A stretch of DNA of 52,456 bases from CAYWMD01 sp964458575 (GTDB taxonomy: Bacteria; Verrucomicrobiota; Verrucomicrobiia; Limisphaerales; JADLHS01). The position numbers and the translations under genes were made by a program. The stretch covers positions 1 to 52,456 of the forward strand of contig CAYWMD010000048.1 in NCBI GenBank assembly GCA_964458575.1, written 5' to 3'. Shown here one piece after another: positions 33,807-43,863 of this stretch. The notes under the pieces are model-generated. The model was not told the origin of the DNA. It was given only the letters and a program-made list of their open reading frames with translations, and searched no databases. Within the stretch, counting starts at the first letter, position 1. The number at the start of each line of letters is the position of its first letter.

Positions 33807-36800
33807 ATGAGAGCAACAGTCAAATCGCCAAGGAATAGAGCCGGTCAGGGTTTGAAACTCGGACTGCTCTCGCTGTTCGTTTCCACCGCCGCCTGGGCTT
33901 GGCCCGATCTCCAGGTCGTGAAGACCGGCCCCGCGCTCGCCGCCCCGGGTGATGTGCTCACTTACACGCTGGCGTATTCGAACAACGGTGGCCAAAAAAG
34001 CACGAGTGTCGTGCTCAAGGATTACCTTCCGAACTACGTCACCGTCCTGACCAACACCCTTGTCAACGGCTCGGTTTCCGGCAGCACGGTGACGTGGAGC
34101 ATTGGCACGCTCTACTCCGGCAGCCAAGGCTCGCGTTCGTTTCAGGTTCGGGTCACCACCAACGCCTTCTTCGGCCTGTCCCTCACCAACCGCGCCCAAA
34201 TCACCGGCAAGGAAGCCGAAGAGACGGGCAAGACGAACAACAATACTTCGATCCTGGTTACGCTGATCACGAATCGTCCGCCCGTCGCACAAGACGATTT
34301 CTACATCCTCACCGAGAAGACGACCCTCACCGTCCCGGCGCCGGGCATTCTGGGCAACGACAGCGACCCGGAAGCCAGCGCCCTGACCACCGTGCTGGTG
34401 AACCCACCCGCTCATGGCACGCTGACACTGAATCCGAACGGCGGCTTCATCTATCAACCGGCCGACGATTTCGTGGGCCTGGACAATTTCACCTACCGGG
34501 CCAACGACGGTTACGCGAATTCGGGCGTGGCCACGGTGACGCTGTCGGTGCAACCTTGCTATCCCGCCGTGGACGTGATGCTGGTCATTGATCGTTCGAG
34601 TTCAATGAAAGGCCAGCCTTACGATGACGCACGCAGAGCTTGCAGCAACTTCGTGCAAAATCTCAAGTTCGCTCCGACGGCCGACCAGGCGGGTCTGGCT
34701 TCTTACAATTCCTCCGCGACTCTCGACCAGAAGTTGACCAATAATTTGCAGCTCCTGAAACAATCCATCAACTCCATCCCGGCGGCGAACGGTTACACCT
34801 CGATCACCCTAGGTCTGCAAACCGCCCAAAACGAACTCCTCTCCGCCCGGCACAATCCCGAGGCGTTGCCGGTCATCCTGTTGCTCTCGGACGGATTGCC
34901 CACCGGCACGGATAGTCCCAGCAACGCGCTGTTTGCCGCCGCGCAGGCCAAGGGCGCGGGCACGCGCATTTTCACCGTCGGCCTGGGCGGCGTGGATCAC
35001 GCTCTCATGTCGGGCATCGCTTCGTATCCGGGTGATTATTTCTACACGACCAACTCATCGGATCTCACCGATCTCTTCAATGCCATCTCGACCATCATTT
35101 GCCGGCCGCCGACGAACATCTTCACCATCGGTCCGTCAAATCTGATTGTATGTCCGGGCGACCATGCCACCTTCACCGTGGCGGCTTCCGGTTGCGACGC
35201 GTTCACCTATCAGTGGACCAAAGGCGGATCGCCACTGGCCGGCCAGACCAACAACTCGCTCCTCATCCCCAACGTCTCGGCGACCAACGCGGGTGTTTAT
35301 GGCGTCGAAGTCAGGAGCAACTGCAAGAGCGTGACGAACAGCGCCACGCTGACCGTCCGCTCGAACGTCACTGCCATGGGGCCTTTCAGTCAGACGAACT
35401 GCACCGGTGGCAGCGCTACTTTCACCACGACAGCCGGCGGCACGGGACCGTACACGTATCAGTGGTTGCGGAACGGAAGCGTCATCCCCGGACAGACCGG
35501 CGCCACCCTGATGTTGAATTCGATTTCCACCAACGACTCGGCCAATTACGGCGTCGTTGTGAGCGGCGTCTGCGGCGCCCCCGTGACCAACTCCGCCAGT
35601 CTCACCGTCAACCCGCCGCCGGCTATCTCCGCCCCCGGCGACCGCACCGTCAACTCCGGCACGCCTTGGACGTTCGGCACGCCAACCGCCAATTATCCCA
35701 TCGTCGTCGTGAGCACGACCACCAACAATCTTTGCGGCGATGCCTTGATCGCGCAACGCACCTGGCAGACCACCGACCCGTGCGGCAACGTCGCACAGGC
35801 CACCCAGACCGTAACTGTCCTGGACCGGACTCCGCCGGTGATCACCTGCCCGGCCAATTTGGTCCTGCCGGCGAACGACGGAGTTTGCTCACGGAGCAAT
35901 GTCACGTTCACGGTTACCGCAACCGACAATTGCGGCGTGACAAACCTGACAACCGTCCCGCCCAGCGGCAGCACATTCCCTGTCGGTGTAACGACAGTGA
36001 CCAGCACGGCGACGGATGCCAGCGGCAATCAAAGCACGTGCATATTCACCGTTACCATCAACGACGCTCAAAACCCGACCATCAGTTGCCCGCCGTTGGT
36101 CACCGTGATCGCTAACAACGGTTCGTGCGCCGCCACCAACGTCACCCTCGGCACCCCTGCCGTGAATGACAACTGCGGCGTCGCTTCCATCACTAACAAT
36201 GCTCCGGCGATCTTCCCTGTCGGCACCAATTTCATCACCTGGACGGCCAAGGATAACGCCGGCAACTCCGCTTCCTGTGTTCAGACGGTGATCGTCACCG
36301 ACAACCAAATTCCGACCATCAGTTGCCCGCTGTTGGTCACCGTCGTCGCCAACAACGGTTCGTGCGCCGCCACCAACGTCATCCTCGGCACGCCCACCGT
36401 GAACGACAACTGCGGCGTCGCTTCCATCACCAACAATGCTCCGGCGATCTTCCCCGTCGGCACCAACTTTGTCACCTGGACCGTCAAGGACAACGNNNNN
36501 NNNNNNNNNNNNNNNNNNNNNNNNNNNNNNNNNNNNNNNNNNNNNNNNNNNNNNNNNNNNNNNNNNNNNNNNNNNNNNNNNNNNNNNNNNNNNNNTGAAT
36601 GATAACTGTGGTGTGGCCAGTGTGACCAACAACGCCCCGGCCATCTTCCCTGTCGGCACCAACTTCGTCACCTGGACCGTCAAGGACAACGCCGGTAACT
36701 CCGCTTCCTGTGTTCAGACCGTTGTTATCACGGACGGTCAGCCGCCGCAGATCAGTTGTCCGCAAATTCAGAATCGAATTGTTGAGGCCGGCATGCCCTG

Positions 36801-37830
36801 GGCGTTTGACACGGTGACGGTCACGGACAATTGCGGCACGCCTGCTCTTTCCGTAACCACGGTCACCAATCTGGGTTGCGGCCATACATTCACCGCCGTG
36901 CGGACCTGGCGCGCCACCGATTCGAGCGGCAATGCGGCTGAATGCACCCAGACCGTGTCGGTGCTGGACACCACCGCGCCGGTCGTCAGCATCACCAGCC
37001 CCACCAACGGCGCGATGTTCATTGCGCCGGCCGATTTCACCGTCCTTGCCGACGCGCAGGACACCAATGGGGGCATTGCCCGGGTCGAATTCTTTGCCAG
37101 CACCAATCGCTTCGGTGAGGCCACCAACGGTGCGCCCTACTTCGCAGTCACCAGTGGTGTGCCGGCCGGCACCTACGTATTGACGGCGCGGGCAACCGAC
37201 GCGTGCGGGAACATGAGGACGTCCGCACCCGTGAGCATCAACGTGATTGACCGCCCGCCGCTGACAGTTGTGCGGTCCATGCGCCTGAATCCGGCCACCA
37301 GTTTGTATGAAATCCGGGTGCGGGTGACCAATCCGACGTATTCATTCTTCGATGCGGTCCGGGTGCTTGTCGAGGGCCTGCCGCCCACGATCCAGGTTTA
37401 CAATCCGTCCGGCACGACCAACGGTGTGCCCTACGTGGAAACGCAGTTTGCGGTAACGCCCGACGGCACCTCCGTGGAGTTCGTGATCGAGTTTTACACG
37501 ACTTCCGGCGTTGTTCCGAACCCGACCTTCCGGCCGCAACTGATTTCCGCCAACCGGCCCGGCGGCACGGCGGCGTTGTTCGGCACGGCGCAACCGCTGC
37601 ACCGCGCGCTGATGCTGCCCAACCGGACCTTCCTGATCGAGTTCCCGAGTCTCTCGAACCGGGTGTATTACGTGCAGTACAGCACCAATTTGACCGACTG
37701 GAAAACCGCCCAACCCGCCATCGCGGGCAGCGGCAACTGGTATCAATGGCTGGACGGCGGCCTGCCCAAGACGGACAGCCCGCCCGCCACGACGCCGAAA
37801 CGATTCTACCGCCTGATCTTGCTGCCCTGA
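33807..37830 (+). CDS. Secreted VWA/HYR multidomain surface protein, interrupted by an assembly gap
   Basis: The ATG at 33807 gives a signal peptide (LKLGLLSLFVSTAAWA). Domains in order: DUF11-type repeat (PDLQVVKTGPALAAPGD, VLTYTLAYSNNGG; about 31-155), cadherin-like/Big_9 (AQDDFYIL...NDSDP...FIYQPADDFVG; about 158-250), VWA with MIDAS D-x-S-x-S in VIDRSSSMKG (about 253-430), two Ig-like domains with YQW cores, then HYR-type repeats. The 100-N gap falls inside these repeats. After it come another HYR repeat, a Big-type domain (SPTNGAMFIAPADFTVLADA) and the C-terminal STNLTDW...RFYRL module. The frames on the two sides of the gap differ only because 100 N is a placeholder; with a 141-base gap the gene is one frame of 1354 residues. 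Probably a surface adhesin. The barrel-protein gene follows after 21 bases. Confidence 0.85.
36076..36740 (+). repeat. Tandem 237-bp HYR-type coding repeats
   Basis: Two units before the gap start 237 bp apart (ACCATC with ATC at 36081 and 36318) and are almost identical in DNA sequence (AACAACGGTTCGTGCGCCGC, GTCGGCACCAA). A third partial unit with the same text resumes after the gap at 36596. Each encodes TISCP...VNDNCGVAS(I/V)TNNAPAIFPVGTNF (pieces) of 79 residues with four Cys. Near-identity implies recent tandem duplication. Confidence 0.85.
36496..36595. other. Assembly gap of exactly 100 N
   Basis: One hundred N lie within the HYR repeat array. The phase of the repeat before and after shows that the true missing length is 141 bp plus a multiple of 237 bp, not 100 bp. 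Confidence 0.97.
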
Positions 37831-37851
37831 TCCGAACCTGAATCAATCCAT

Positions 37852-38979
37852 ATGAAAAACCATCTGATTCGCTCCTCCAAGCCGGCGCTCACCATGCTGG
37901 GCGTCCTGCTCCTGTGTGTCACGGCGCCCGCCGCCGAGCCAGTGCCGTTGACCAAAACGGAAACCGAAACGCTCAACCGATTTTCGGCCAGCTACCGGAT
38001 GCTGTTCAACGCCGGTGTGAGTTTCAAAAAAATCGGCGGCTTCAGCCCGGTGGGTCATTTCGTGCCGGGGGCCGGCGATCAACCCGCCAACCCGGGCCCG
38101 GCCACCGGCGGTATTGAAAACCGCACGTACGAGGACGGCTACAACTGGGTGGATAACAACAACAACACCTACGATGGTTTGCCTCCGGCCACGCGTTACT
38201 GGGGCTACGACAACGCAAGCCAGGTGGTGGATGACCGGTACATCGTGATGCACAGTTCTTCGGCGCCGGCCAACGTGTCGTCCGATGACCGGTGTGATAA
38301 TCCGCAAAGCGGCTTCGAGTTGGCTTATCAGCGGGAGCTTGGCCGCAAAGAAAAATGGAGCTGGGGTCTGGAAGGCGCGTTCGGCATCACCTGGTTCAAC
38401 ATTGATGACGGGCGGACGCTTGCCGGCGATGTCAATCAGGTCAATGATTCCTTCGAGGTGCCCGCGGACGAAGAAGGCTTCCGTTTCATCCCGCCGGCCG
38501 GACACCAAGGCAGCAATCTCGCCGGACCATTGCTGGGCAGCGAACCCACCCGCACCACCGCGTTGATGCCCGGCGGTGCGATTATCACCGGCAAACGGAG
38601 TTTCGACGCCCATTTGTACGGCATCCGTTTCGGGCCGTATGTGACGTTTCCGCTGAAGGAAAACATCACGTTCACGCTCAACGGCGGCCTGGCAGTCGCC
38701 TACGTGGACAGCGATTTTTCCTTCTACGAAACAGTGACGATTTCAGACGTCGGCACGGAAACACACAGCGGGTCGGGTTCGCACAGTGACTGGCTGGTCG
38801 GCGGCTACGTGGGCGGAACCTTCGCGCTGGATTTGACCCGGCAGAAAGACTGGCAACTCGTCGTTGGCGCCCAATACCAGAACCTGGGCGATTATACGCA
38901 CAAGGAAGGCGGCCAGAAGGCCGTGCTCGACCTGAAGGCGGCAGTTTTTGTGACAGTGGGCGTAAACTATTCGTTCTAG
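37852..38979 (+). CDS. Probable outer-membrane beta-barrel protein
   Basis: 375 residues with a signal peptide (ALTMLGVLLLCVTAPAAE). The mature part alternates polar and hydrophobic residues in likely membrane strands (GFELAYQRELGRKEKW, WGLEGAFGITWFN, AHLYGIRFGPYVTFPL, ITFTLNGGLAVAYVD, WQLVVGAQYQNLG, AVFVTVGVNYSF). It ends in a C-terminal Phe preceded by NYS, the BAM recognition pattern. No named family is recognised. The 21-base distance from the VWA/HYR gene suggests one transcript, so it could anchor or export that protein. The second response regulator follows 65 bases later. Confidence 0.75.
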   Translation: MKNHLIRSSKPALTMLGVLLLCVTAPAAEPVPLTKTETETLNRFSASYRMLFNAGVSFKKIGGFSPVGHFVPGAGDQPANPGPATGGIENRTYEDGYNWVDNNNNTYDGLPPATRYWGYDNASQVVDDRYIVMHSSSAPANVSSDDRCDNPQSGFELAYQRELGRKEKWSWGLEGAFGITWFNIDDGRTLAGDVNQVNDSFEVPADEEGFRFIPPAGHQGSNLAGPLLGSEPTRTTALMPGGAIITGKRSFDAHLYGIRFGPYVTFPLKENITFTLNGGLAVAYVDSDFSFYETVTISDVGTETHSGSGSHSDWLVGGYVGGTFALDLTRQKDWQLVVGAQYQNLGDYTHKEGGQKAVLDLKAAVFVTVGVNYSF

Positions 38980-39044
38980 GCGAAGGGCATCCGGCAGTTC
39001 GCTTGCCAGCCGCAGTGAACTTTACAGGGACACAACACACACAA

Positions 39045-39710
39045 ATGAAGAATCGAATCAAACTATTGATCGCGGATGATCATCCGGTCGTCCGACGGGG
39101 AATCAATCTGTGCCTCGCACAGCACGCAAACATCATCATCGTTGGTGAAGCCAGCGACGGCGAGGAAGCGGTGCGCCTGGCGCGCACACTACAACCGGAC
39201 CTCCTGCTGGCGGACATCAACATGCCGCAGATGAACGGCCTGGCGGTGACCGAACTGTTGCGGCGCGAAATGCCGAAGATCAAGGTCCTCATTCTGTCCG
39301 GTCAGGGACAACCGGAGGGCGTGATGCGCGTCGTCCAATCCGGCGCCCAAGGCTTCGTGCTCAAAGAGTCGCCAACCGAGGAACTGGTGCGCGCCATCGA
39401 AACCGTGCATGCCGGCGGGACCTTTTTCAGTTCGCAAGTGGCGCAATCCGCGCTCAACCGGTTTGTCCGCCGGCCGACGACTCCGAACGACACCCCACAT
39501 TTGACACATCGCGAACGCGAGGTGCTGACCCAGATCGCGGACGGTTTGAGCAACAAGGAAATCGCCATCCGCCTGGGCGTCGGCGTCCGCACGGTGGAAA
39601 CGCATCGGGAACGCATCATGCGCAAGCTCGACATCCATCACGTCGCCGGCCTGACCAAATTTGCCATCGCCCGGGGCTGGGTTTCCCTGGAACAACCGGT
39701 CGCCGCCTGA
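39045..39710 (+). CDS. Response regulator, NarL/FixJ type, second copy
   Basis: 221 residues from ATG 39045. The receiver domain has D11-D12 (LLIADDHPVVRRG), phospho-acceptor D57 (LLLADINMPQMNG), and K in GFVLKES. The LuxR HTH reads LTHREREVLTQIADGLSNKEIA then GVRTVETHRERIMRKL (given in pieces). It is a typical full-length family member and only distantly similar to the regulator at 32749. No kinase gene is in the window. Position after the VWA/HYR and barrel genes suggests it may control a surface programme. Confidence 0.92.
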   Translation: MKNRIKLLIADDHPVVRRGINLCLAQHANIIIVGEASDGEEAVRLARTLQPDLLLADINMPQMNGLAVTELLRREMPKIKVLILSGQGQPEGVMRVVQSGAQGFVLKESPTEELVRAIETVHAGGTFFSSQVAQSALNRFVRRPTTPNDTPHLTHREREVLTQIADGLSNKEIAIRLGVGVRTVETHRERIMRKLDIHHVAGLTKFAIARGWVSLEQPVAA

Positions 39711-39946
39711 ACGCCGGCCACTGATTTCAAGAATTCAAGCCGAAGGACCGACGGAATTACCACCCCCACCCCACGGAGCACCGGCCGGGCGGATGAAGCG
39801 CGATGCGTTTCATCCGCCTTCCGTTTGGGCGTCGCGCCCCTTCGATTCGGGCCACGCCGGGGTCACTCCGCCCTTGTGAAGAGCGTGTGACTAAGATTCA
39901 ATAACTCCGCTTTGCTCAAACGGTCATTTTTTATTTTAGTGGCGGC
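39711..39946. other. Spacer upstream of dnaB with a 9-bp hairpin
   Basis: GCGGATGAA (39789-39797) and TTCATCCGC (39809-39817) form a perfect 9-bp stem with an 11-base loop, 78 bases past the response regulator stop; no T-run follows. The last 60 bases before dnaB are AT-rich (TCATTTTTTATTTTAG) and probably hold its promoter, but no clear -35/-10 pair or Shine-Dalgarno can be named. Confidence 0.45.
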
Positions 39947-41410
39947 ATGATTGATTCAGTTGCAGAAAGTACCGGCGGCGTGGCGGACTTGAAGAAGGCC
40001 CGCCGTCGCAAAATGCCGGCCGCCGAAGCCGCGCGCGCCGACCGCCTGCCCCCGTACGCGCCCGAGGCGGAACAGGGCGTGCTCGGTTGCATTCTCCTTT
40101 CGCCGAATGAATGTCTCGGCGAATGCATCCAGAAACTCAAAACCGAGGCCGAGGTGTTTTATGACCTGCGACACCAGACGATTTACCAAACCTTGGTGGG
40201 CATGTACGACCGCCGCGAGGCCATTGACATCATCACGCTGCAACAGCGCCTCGCCGACCAGCAGCAGCTTGAGCCCATCGGCGGTATTCCGTACCTGAAC
40301 AGCCTGCAGGACGGCGTGCCGTCGGCGGCGAACCTTTCCTACTATCTCGACATCGTGCAGGAAAAGTTTCTCCTGCGGAAAATGATCCACACCTGCACGG
40401 ACGTCATCAGTCGCGTGTACGATTTCGACGGCGACGTGGAGGCGCTGCTGGACCAGGTTGAAAGCGAGGTGCTGCGGTTGAACGAGTCGCGCGTGCAGGG
40501 CGGCGCCACTCCGATCAAGCAACTCGTGACCGAGGCGATTCACACGACGGAGAATTTTTTCAACCGCCGCGGCGAACTGGGCGGCGTGGGCACGGGCTTT
40601 CCGGACCTGGACAAGATGACCGACGGTTTGCACGGCGGAGAGATGATCGTGATTGCGGCGCGGCCGAGCATGGGCAAGACGAGTCTCGCGATGAACATCG
40701 CCGAGCACGCGGCGCTGCAACAGAAGATGCCGGTGGGCGTGTTCAGCCTGGAAATGACGGCCGAGTCGCTCGTGCTGCGCATGCTGTGCTCGCTCGCGCG
40801 CGTGAACCTGCGCAGCATCCGCGAAGGCTTCATGTCCGAAACGGATTTCCCCAAGCTGACCAGCTCGGCGGGCCGGCTGGCCAATGCGCCGCTGTTCATT
40901 GACGACACGCCGGGGCTTTCGATCCTGCAATTGCGCGCCCGCGCCCGGCGGCTGGCGCAGCAGCACGGCATCAAACTTTTCGTCATTGACTACCTTCAAC
41001 TGCTCCATTCTACTGCGCGGCGTTCGCAGGAAAACCGGCAGCAGGAAATTGCGGATATTTCCAACGGGATCAAAGCGCTGGCCAAAGAACTGAAGGTCCC
41101 GGTGATCGTCTTGAGTCAGTTGAACCGCGAGTTGGAGAAGGACAAGAGCCGCAAGCCGCGTTTGTCAGACTTGCGCGAGTCGGGCGCGATTGAACAGGAT
41201 GCCGACCTCGTGGGTCTGCTTTACAAGCCGAGCAGCGGCGACGACGACGAGGGCGGGGCGCCCGAAGAGCTGGATGGCATTCCGGTGAACCTGCTCATCG
41301 CCAAACAACGCAATGGTCCGACCGGCGATGTGAATTTGACGTTTTTGAAATCATACACCCGCTTTGAAAGCGCCGCCAAAGTCAGCGATGAAGATGTGCC
41401 GGGTAACTGA
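39947..41410 (+). CDS. dnaB: Replicative DNA helicase DnaB
   Basis: 487 residues. The N-terminal domain (PPYAPEAEQGVLGCILL to about 150) is followed by the RecA-like motor with Walker A A238-R-P-S-M-G-K-T245, Walker B LFVIDYLQLL, and the DnaB-specific VIVLSQLNRELE, RKPRLSDLRESGAIEQDAD and LLIAKQRNGPTG. The hexamer unwinds DNA at the replication fork. A basic and Ala-rich stretch of about 33 residues precedes the conserved start, a modest extension. The bamA gene begins six bases downstream. Confidence 0.97.
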   Translation: MIDSVAESTGGVADLKKARRRKMPAAEAARADRLPPYAPEAEQGVLGCILLSPNECLGECIQKLKTEAEVFYDLRHQTIYQTLVGMYDRREAIDIITLQQRLADQQQLEPIGGIPYLNSLQDGVPSAANLSYYLDIVQEKFLLRKMIHTCTDVISRVYDFDGDVEALLDQVESEVLRLNESRVQGGATPIKQLVTEAIHTTENFFNRRGELGGVGTGFPDLDKMTDGLHGGEMIVIAARPSMGKTSLAMNIAEHAALQQKMPVGVFSLEMTAESLVLRMLCSLARVNLRSIREGFMSETDFPKLTSSAGRLANAPLFIDDTPGLSILQLRARARRLAQQHGIKLFVIDYLQLLHSTARRSQENRQQEIADISNGIKALAKELKVPVIVLSQLNRELEKDKSRKPRLSDLRESGAIEQDADLVGLLYKPSSGDDDEGGAPEELDGIPVNLLIAKQRNGPTGDVNLTFLKSYTRFESAAKVSDEDVPGN

Positions 41411-41416
41411 GCCGTG

Positions 41417-43861
41417 ATGAAATTACTGCTTCGCCTTTGCGGGCTTTGTGCCTTGTTGACCTGCCTGCCCGTGTGGGGTCAGTTGACCCCCGTGAAGGTT
41501 TTCCGCATTGACATCAGACACATCGGCCCCGCGAAGGTCAGCGACGAACTCATCCGCGACAACATCCGCATCAAGCCCGGCGACTCGTTCACGTCCCCGA
41601 TCGCGATGAACAACACCATTGATGACGACGTGCGCAATCTGTACGCGACCGGGCTCTTCTACAACGTCCGGGTGGCCGCTGATCGCGCCACCGACGGCGG
41701 ATTGATCCTCGTTTACATCGTGCAGGGCCGTCCGACGCTGACGGCCATCAAGATCGAGGGCAACAAGAAGTACAGCGATTCCAAGATCAAAAAGAAAATC
41801 ACCTCGAAGGTCGGCGAACCGCTGGATGAACGGAAATTGTTTTCCGACACGCTGGCCATCCGGGAACTTTACCAAAAATCCGGCCGTTACGCCACGACCG
41901 TCACGAACACGGTCAACATTGACGAGGTCGCCGGCCGGGGCACGACCACCTTTCTGATCACCGAGTATCCGAAGATCAAAATCACCAGCGTGAATTTCAT
42001 CGGCGCGCAGCACTTCACGGAGAAGAAATTGCGCAAGCAGATTAAGACCAAGAAATATGGCATGTTCTCCTGGCTGACCGGCCGCGGCAAATTCAAGGAA
42101 GACCAGTTCGAGCAGGACCGCGAACGGCTCGCGGAGTTTTACCGGAGCCAGGGCTACATTGATTTCGATATCAAGGACGTGAAATTCGAGAACCCCACGC
42201 CCACGACGATGGTGATCCAGATCAGCATTTACGAGGGACAGCAATACAAGGTGGGCACCGTCACGTTCTCCGGCACGACGATGCTGCCCACCAACCGCGT
42301 GGAACAGGCCTTCAAGCTCAAGCCCGGCGCCGTGTTCGTGCCGGGCGACCTGAGCAAGGACATCGAATCGGTGGAAGACTATTACGGCGCGCGCGGCCAC
42401 ATTGATGTCACCACGGCCACGGGCGACCTCCAGGTCAAACGCGTGGCCAACACACAGACCGGCACCATGGATTTGAAATACAAGGTGAACGAAGGTCAGG
42501 CGTCCTACATTGAGAAGATTGACATTCGCGGCAACACGAAGACCAAGGACCGGGTGATCCGGCGCGAACTGGCGGTTTCCCCGGGTGAAATCTACAACAC
42601 CGTCCGCGTCAAGATCAGCAAGAAGCGCCTCGAAGGTTTGAACTACTTTGAAAAGGTGGATACGCGCCCCGAGGACACCACGATTCCCAACCGGAAGAAC
42701 CTGGTCGTCAGCGTCGAGGAGAAGAACACCGGCAACATTTCGGTGGGCGCGGGCTTCAGTTCCGTGGATGCGCTCGTGGGTTTTGCCGAGGTCAGCCAGG
42801 GGAATTTCGATTTGTTTCATCCGCCGACCTTCACCGGCGGCGGACAGAAAATCCGGCTGCGCGTCCAATTGGGCACGGAACGCCAGGATTACGTCCTGTC
42901 CTTCGTCGAACCCTGGTTTCTCGGCCGCAAGCTCTCCCTCGGGGTTGATTTCTATTACCGCGACCTGGATTTTCAAAGCGTTGACGACCTCTACACGGAA
43001 ACCCGCGCCGGCATCCGCGTCAGCCTGACCCGCGCCCTGTGGAGCGATTTTCTCATCGGCAGCGTCTGGTACAACATCGAAAACGTCGGCATCCACCTGG
43101 ACAATGACCAACACGGCACCGAACAAATTCTGGTCACCGACGGGCGCGAGCAACGGTATGTCATAGATGAGTCCAATACCCCGGAGGCGATTCTCGAAGA
43201 GTCCGGCTACTCGCTCCTATCCCGAGTGGGGTTCTCGCTGGCTTACGACACGCGCAACAGCACGTTGCTGCCGGATGCCGGCCAACGGACGGAATTCTCC
43301 ATGGAATTCACCGGGGGACCGCTGGGCGGAGACAAGGACTTCTACAAAACTGAACTCAAGAGCGCCTGGTACATCCGCGGCCTGTTGAAGGGCCACGTGC
43401 TGGAATTGACCGGCCGCACTGGTATTGCGGACAGCTTCAATGGCTCGGACGTGCCCTTTTACGAGCGCTATTACCTGGGCGGCCTTTACTCGCTGCGCGG
43501 CTTCGAATACCGCGGGGTGAGCCCGCGCGATCCGACCTACGGCATCAATCCGAACATGTCGGACGAACCAATCGGCGGCGATACTTACTGGTTTGGTTCG
43601 GCTGAATACAGCATCCCGGTCATTGAGAAGGAGAAGATGGTCGGCGTCCGGTTCGCCCTTTTCTATGACATCGGCAACGTGATGGCGGATCCCTACGACT
43701 ATCAATTTGGGAACTACAGTGATGATTGGGGCATCGGGTTGCGGCTGAATCTCCCCATCGGGCCGTTGCGGCTGGATTACGCCTTCCCGCTTCAACACGA
43801 CGAATTCAACAGCGGCAACGGCCGCTTCCAGTTCGGGGTCGGTTACACGCGCGGATTCTAA
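41417..43861 (+). CDS. bamA: Outer-membrane protein assembly factor BamA
   Basis: 814 residues from ATG 41417 (a GTG at 41414 is directly adjacent). A signal peptide (LLLRLCGLCALLTCLPVWG) is followed by about five POTRA domains to residue 430 (IKIEGNKKYSDSKIKKKI, VTFSGTTMLPTNRVEQAF, IDIRGNTKTKDRVIRREL) and a C-terminal 16-stranded Omp85 barrel with the loop-6 motif YSLRGFEYRG (about 688-697) in place of VRGF. The extreme C-terminus is GVGYTRGF, with Phe. It inserts beta-barrel proteins in the outer membrane. It is followed after two bases by a secreted propeller gene and then skp/ompH. Confidence 0.95.
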   Translation: MKLLLRLCGLCALLTCLPVWGQLTPVKVFRIDIRHIGPAKVSDELIRDNIRIKPGDSFTSPIAMNNTIDDDVRNLYATGLFYNVRVAADRATDGGLILVYIVQGRPTLTAIKIEGNKKYSDSKIKKKITSKVGEPLDERKLFSDTLAIRELYQKSGRYATTVTNTVNIDEVAGRGTTTFLITEYPKIKITSVNFIGAQHFTEKKLRKQIKTKKYGMFSWLTGRGKFKEDQFEQDRERLAEFYRSQGYIDFDIKDVKFENPTPTTMVIQISIYEGQQYKVGTVTFSGTTMLPTNRVEQAFKLKPGAVFVPGDLSKDIESVEDYYGARGHIDVTTATGDLQVKRVANTQTGTMDLKYKVNEGQASYIEKIDIRGNTKTKDRVIRRELAVSPGEIYNTVRVKISKKRLEGLNYFEKVDTRPEDTTIPNRKNLVVSVEEKNTGNISVGAGFSSVDALVGFAEVSQGNFDLFHPPTFTGGGQKIRLRVQLGTERQDYVLSFVEPWFLGRKLSLGVDFYYRDLDFQSVDDLYTETRAGIRVSLTRALWSDFLIGSVWYNIENVGIHLDNDQHGTEQILVTDGREQRYVIDESNTPEAILEESGYSLLSRVGFSLAYDTRNSTLLPDAGQRTEFSMEFTGGPLGGDKDFYKTELKSAWYIRGLLKGHVLELTGRTGIADSFNGSDVPFYERYYLGGLYSLRGFEYRGVSPRDPTYGINPNMSDEPIGGDTYWFGSAEYSIPVIEKEKMVGVRFALFYDIGNVMADPYDYQFGNYSDDWGIGLRLNLPIGPLRLDYAFPLQHDEFNSGNGRFQFGVGYTRGF

Positions 43862-43863
43862 GC

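Noticed and set aside
36068..36595. Frameshift in the VWA/HYR gene across the N run
   Set aside because: The different frames on the two sides follow from the arbitrary 100-N placeholder; the repeat phase restores one frame with a 141-bp gap.
41423..43153. 576-codon minus-strand frame opposite bamA
   Set aside because: It lies fully antisense to a clear bamA gene and has no recognisable domain.
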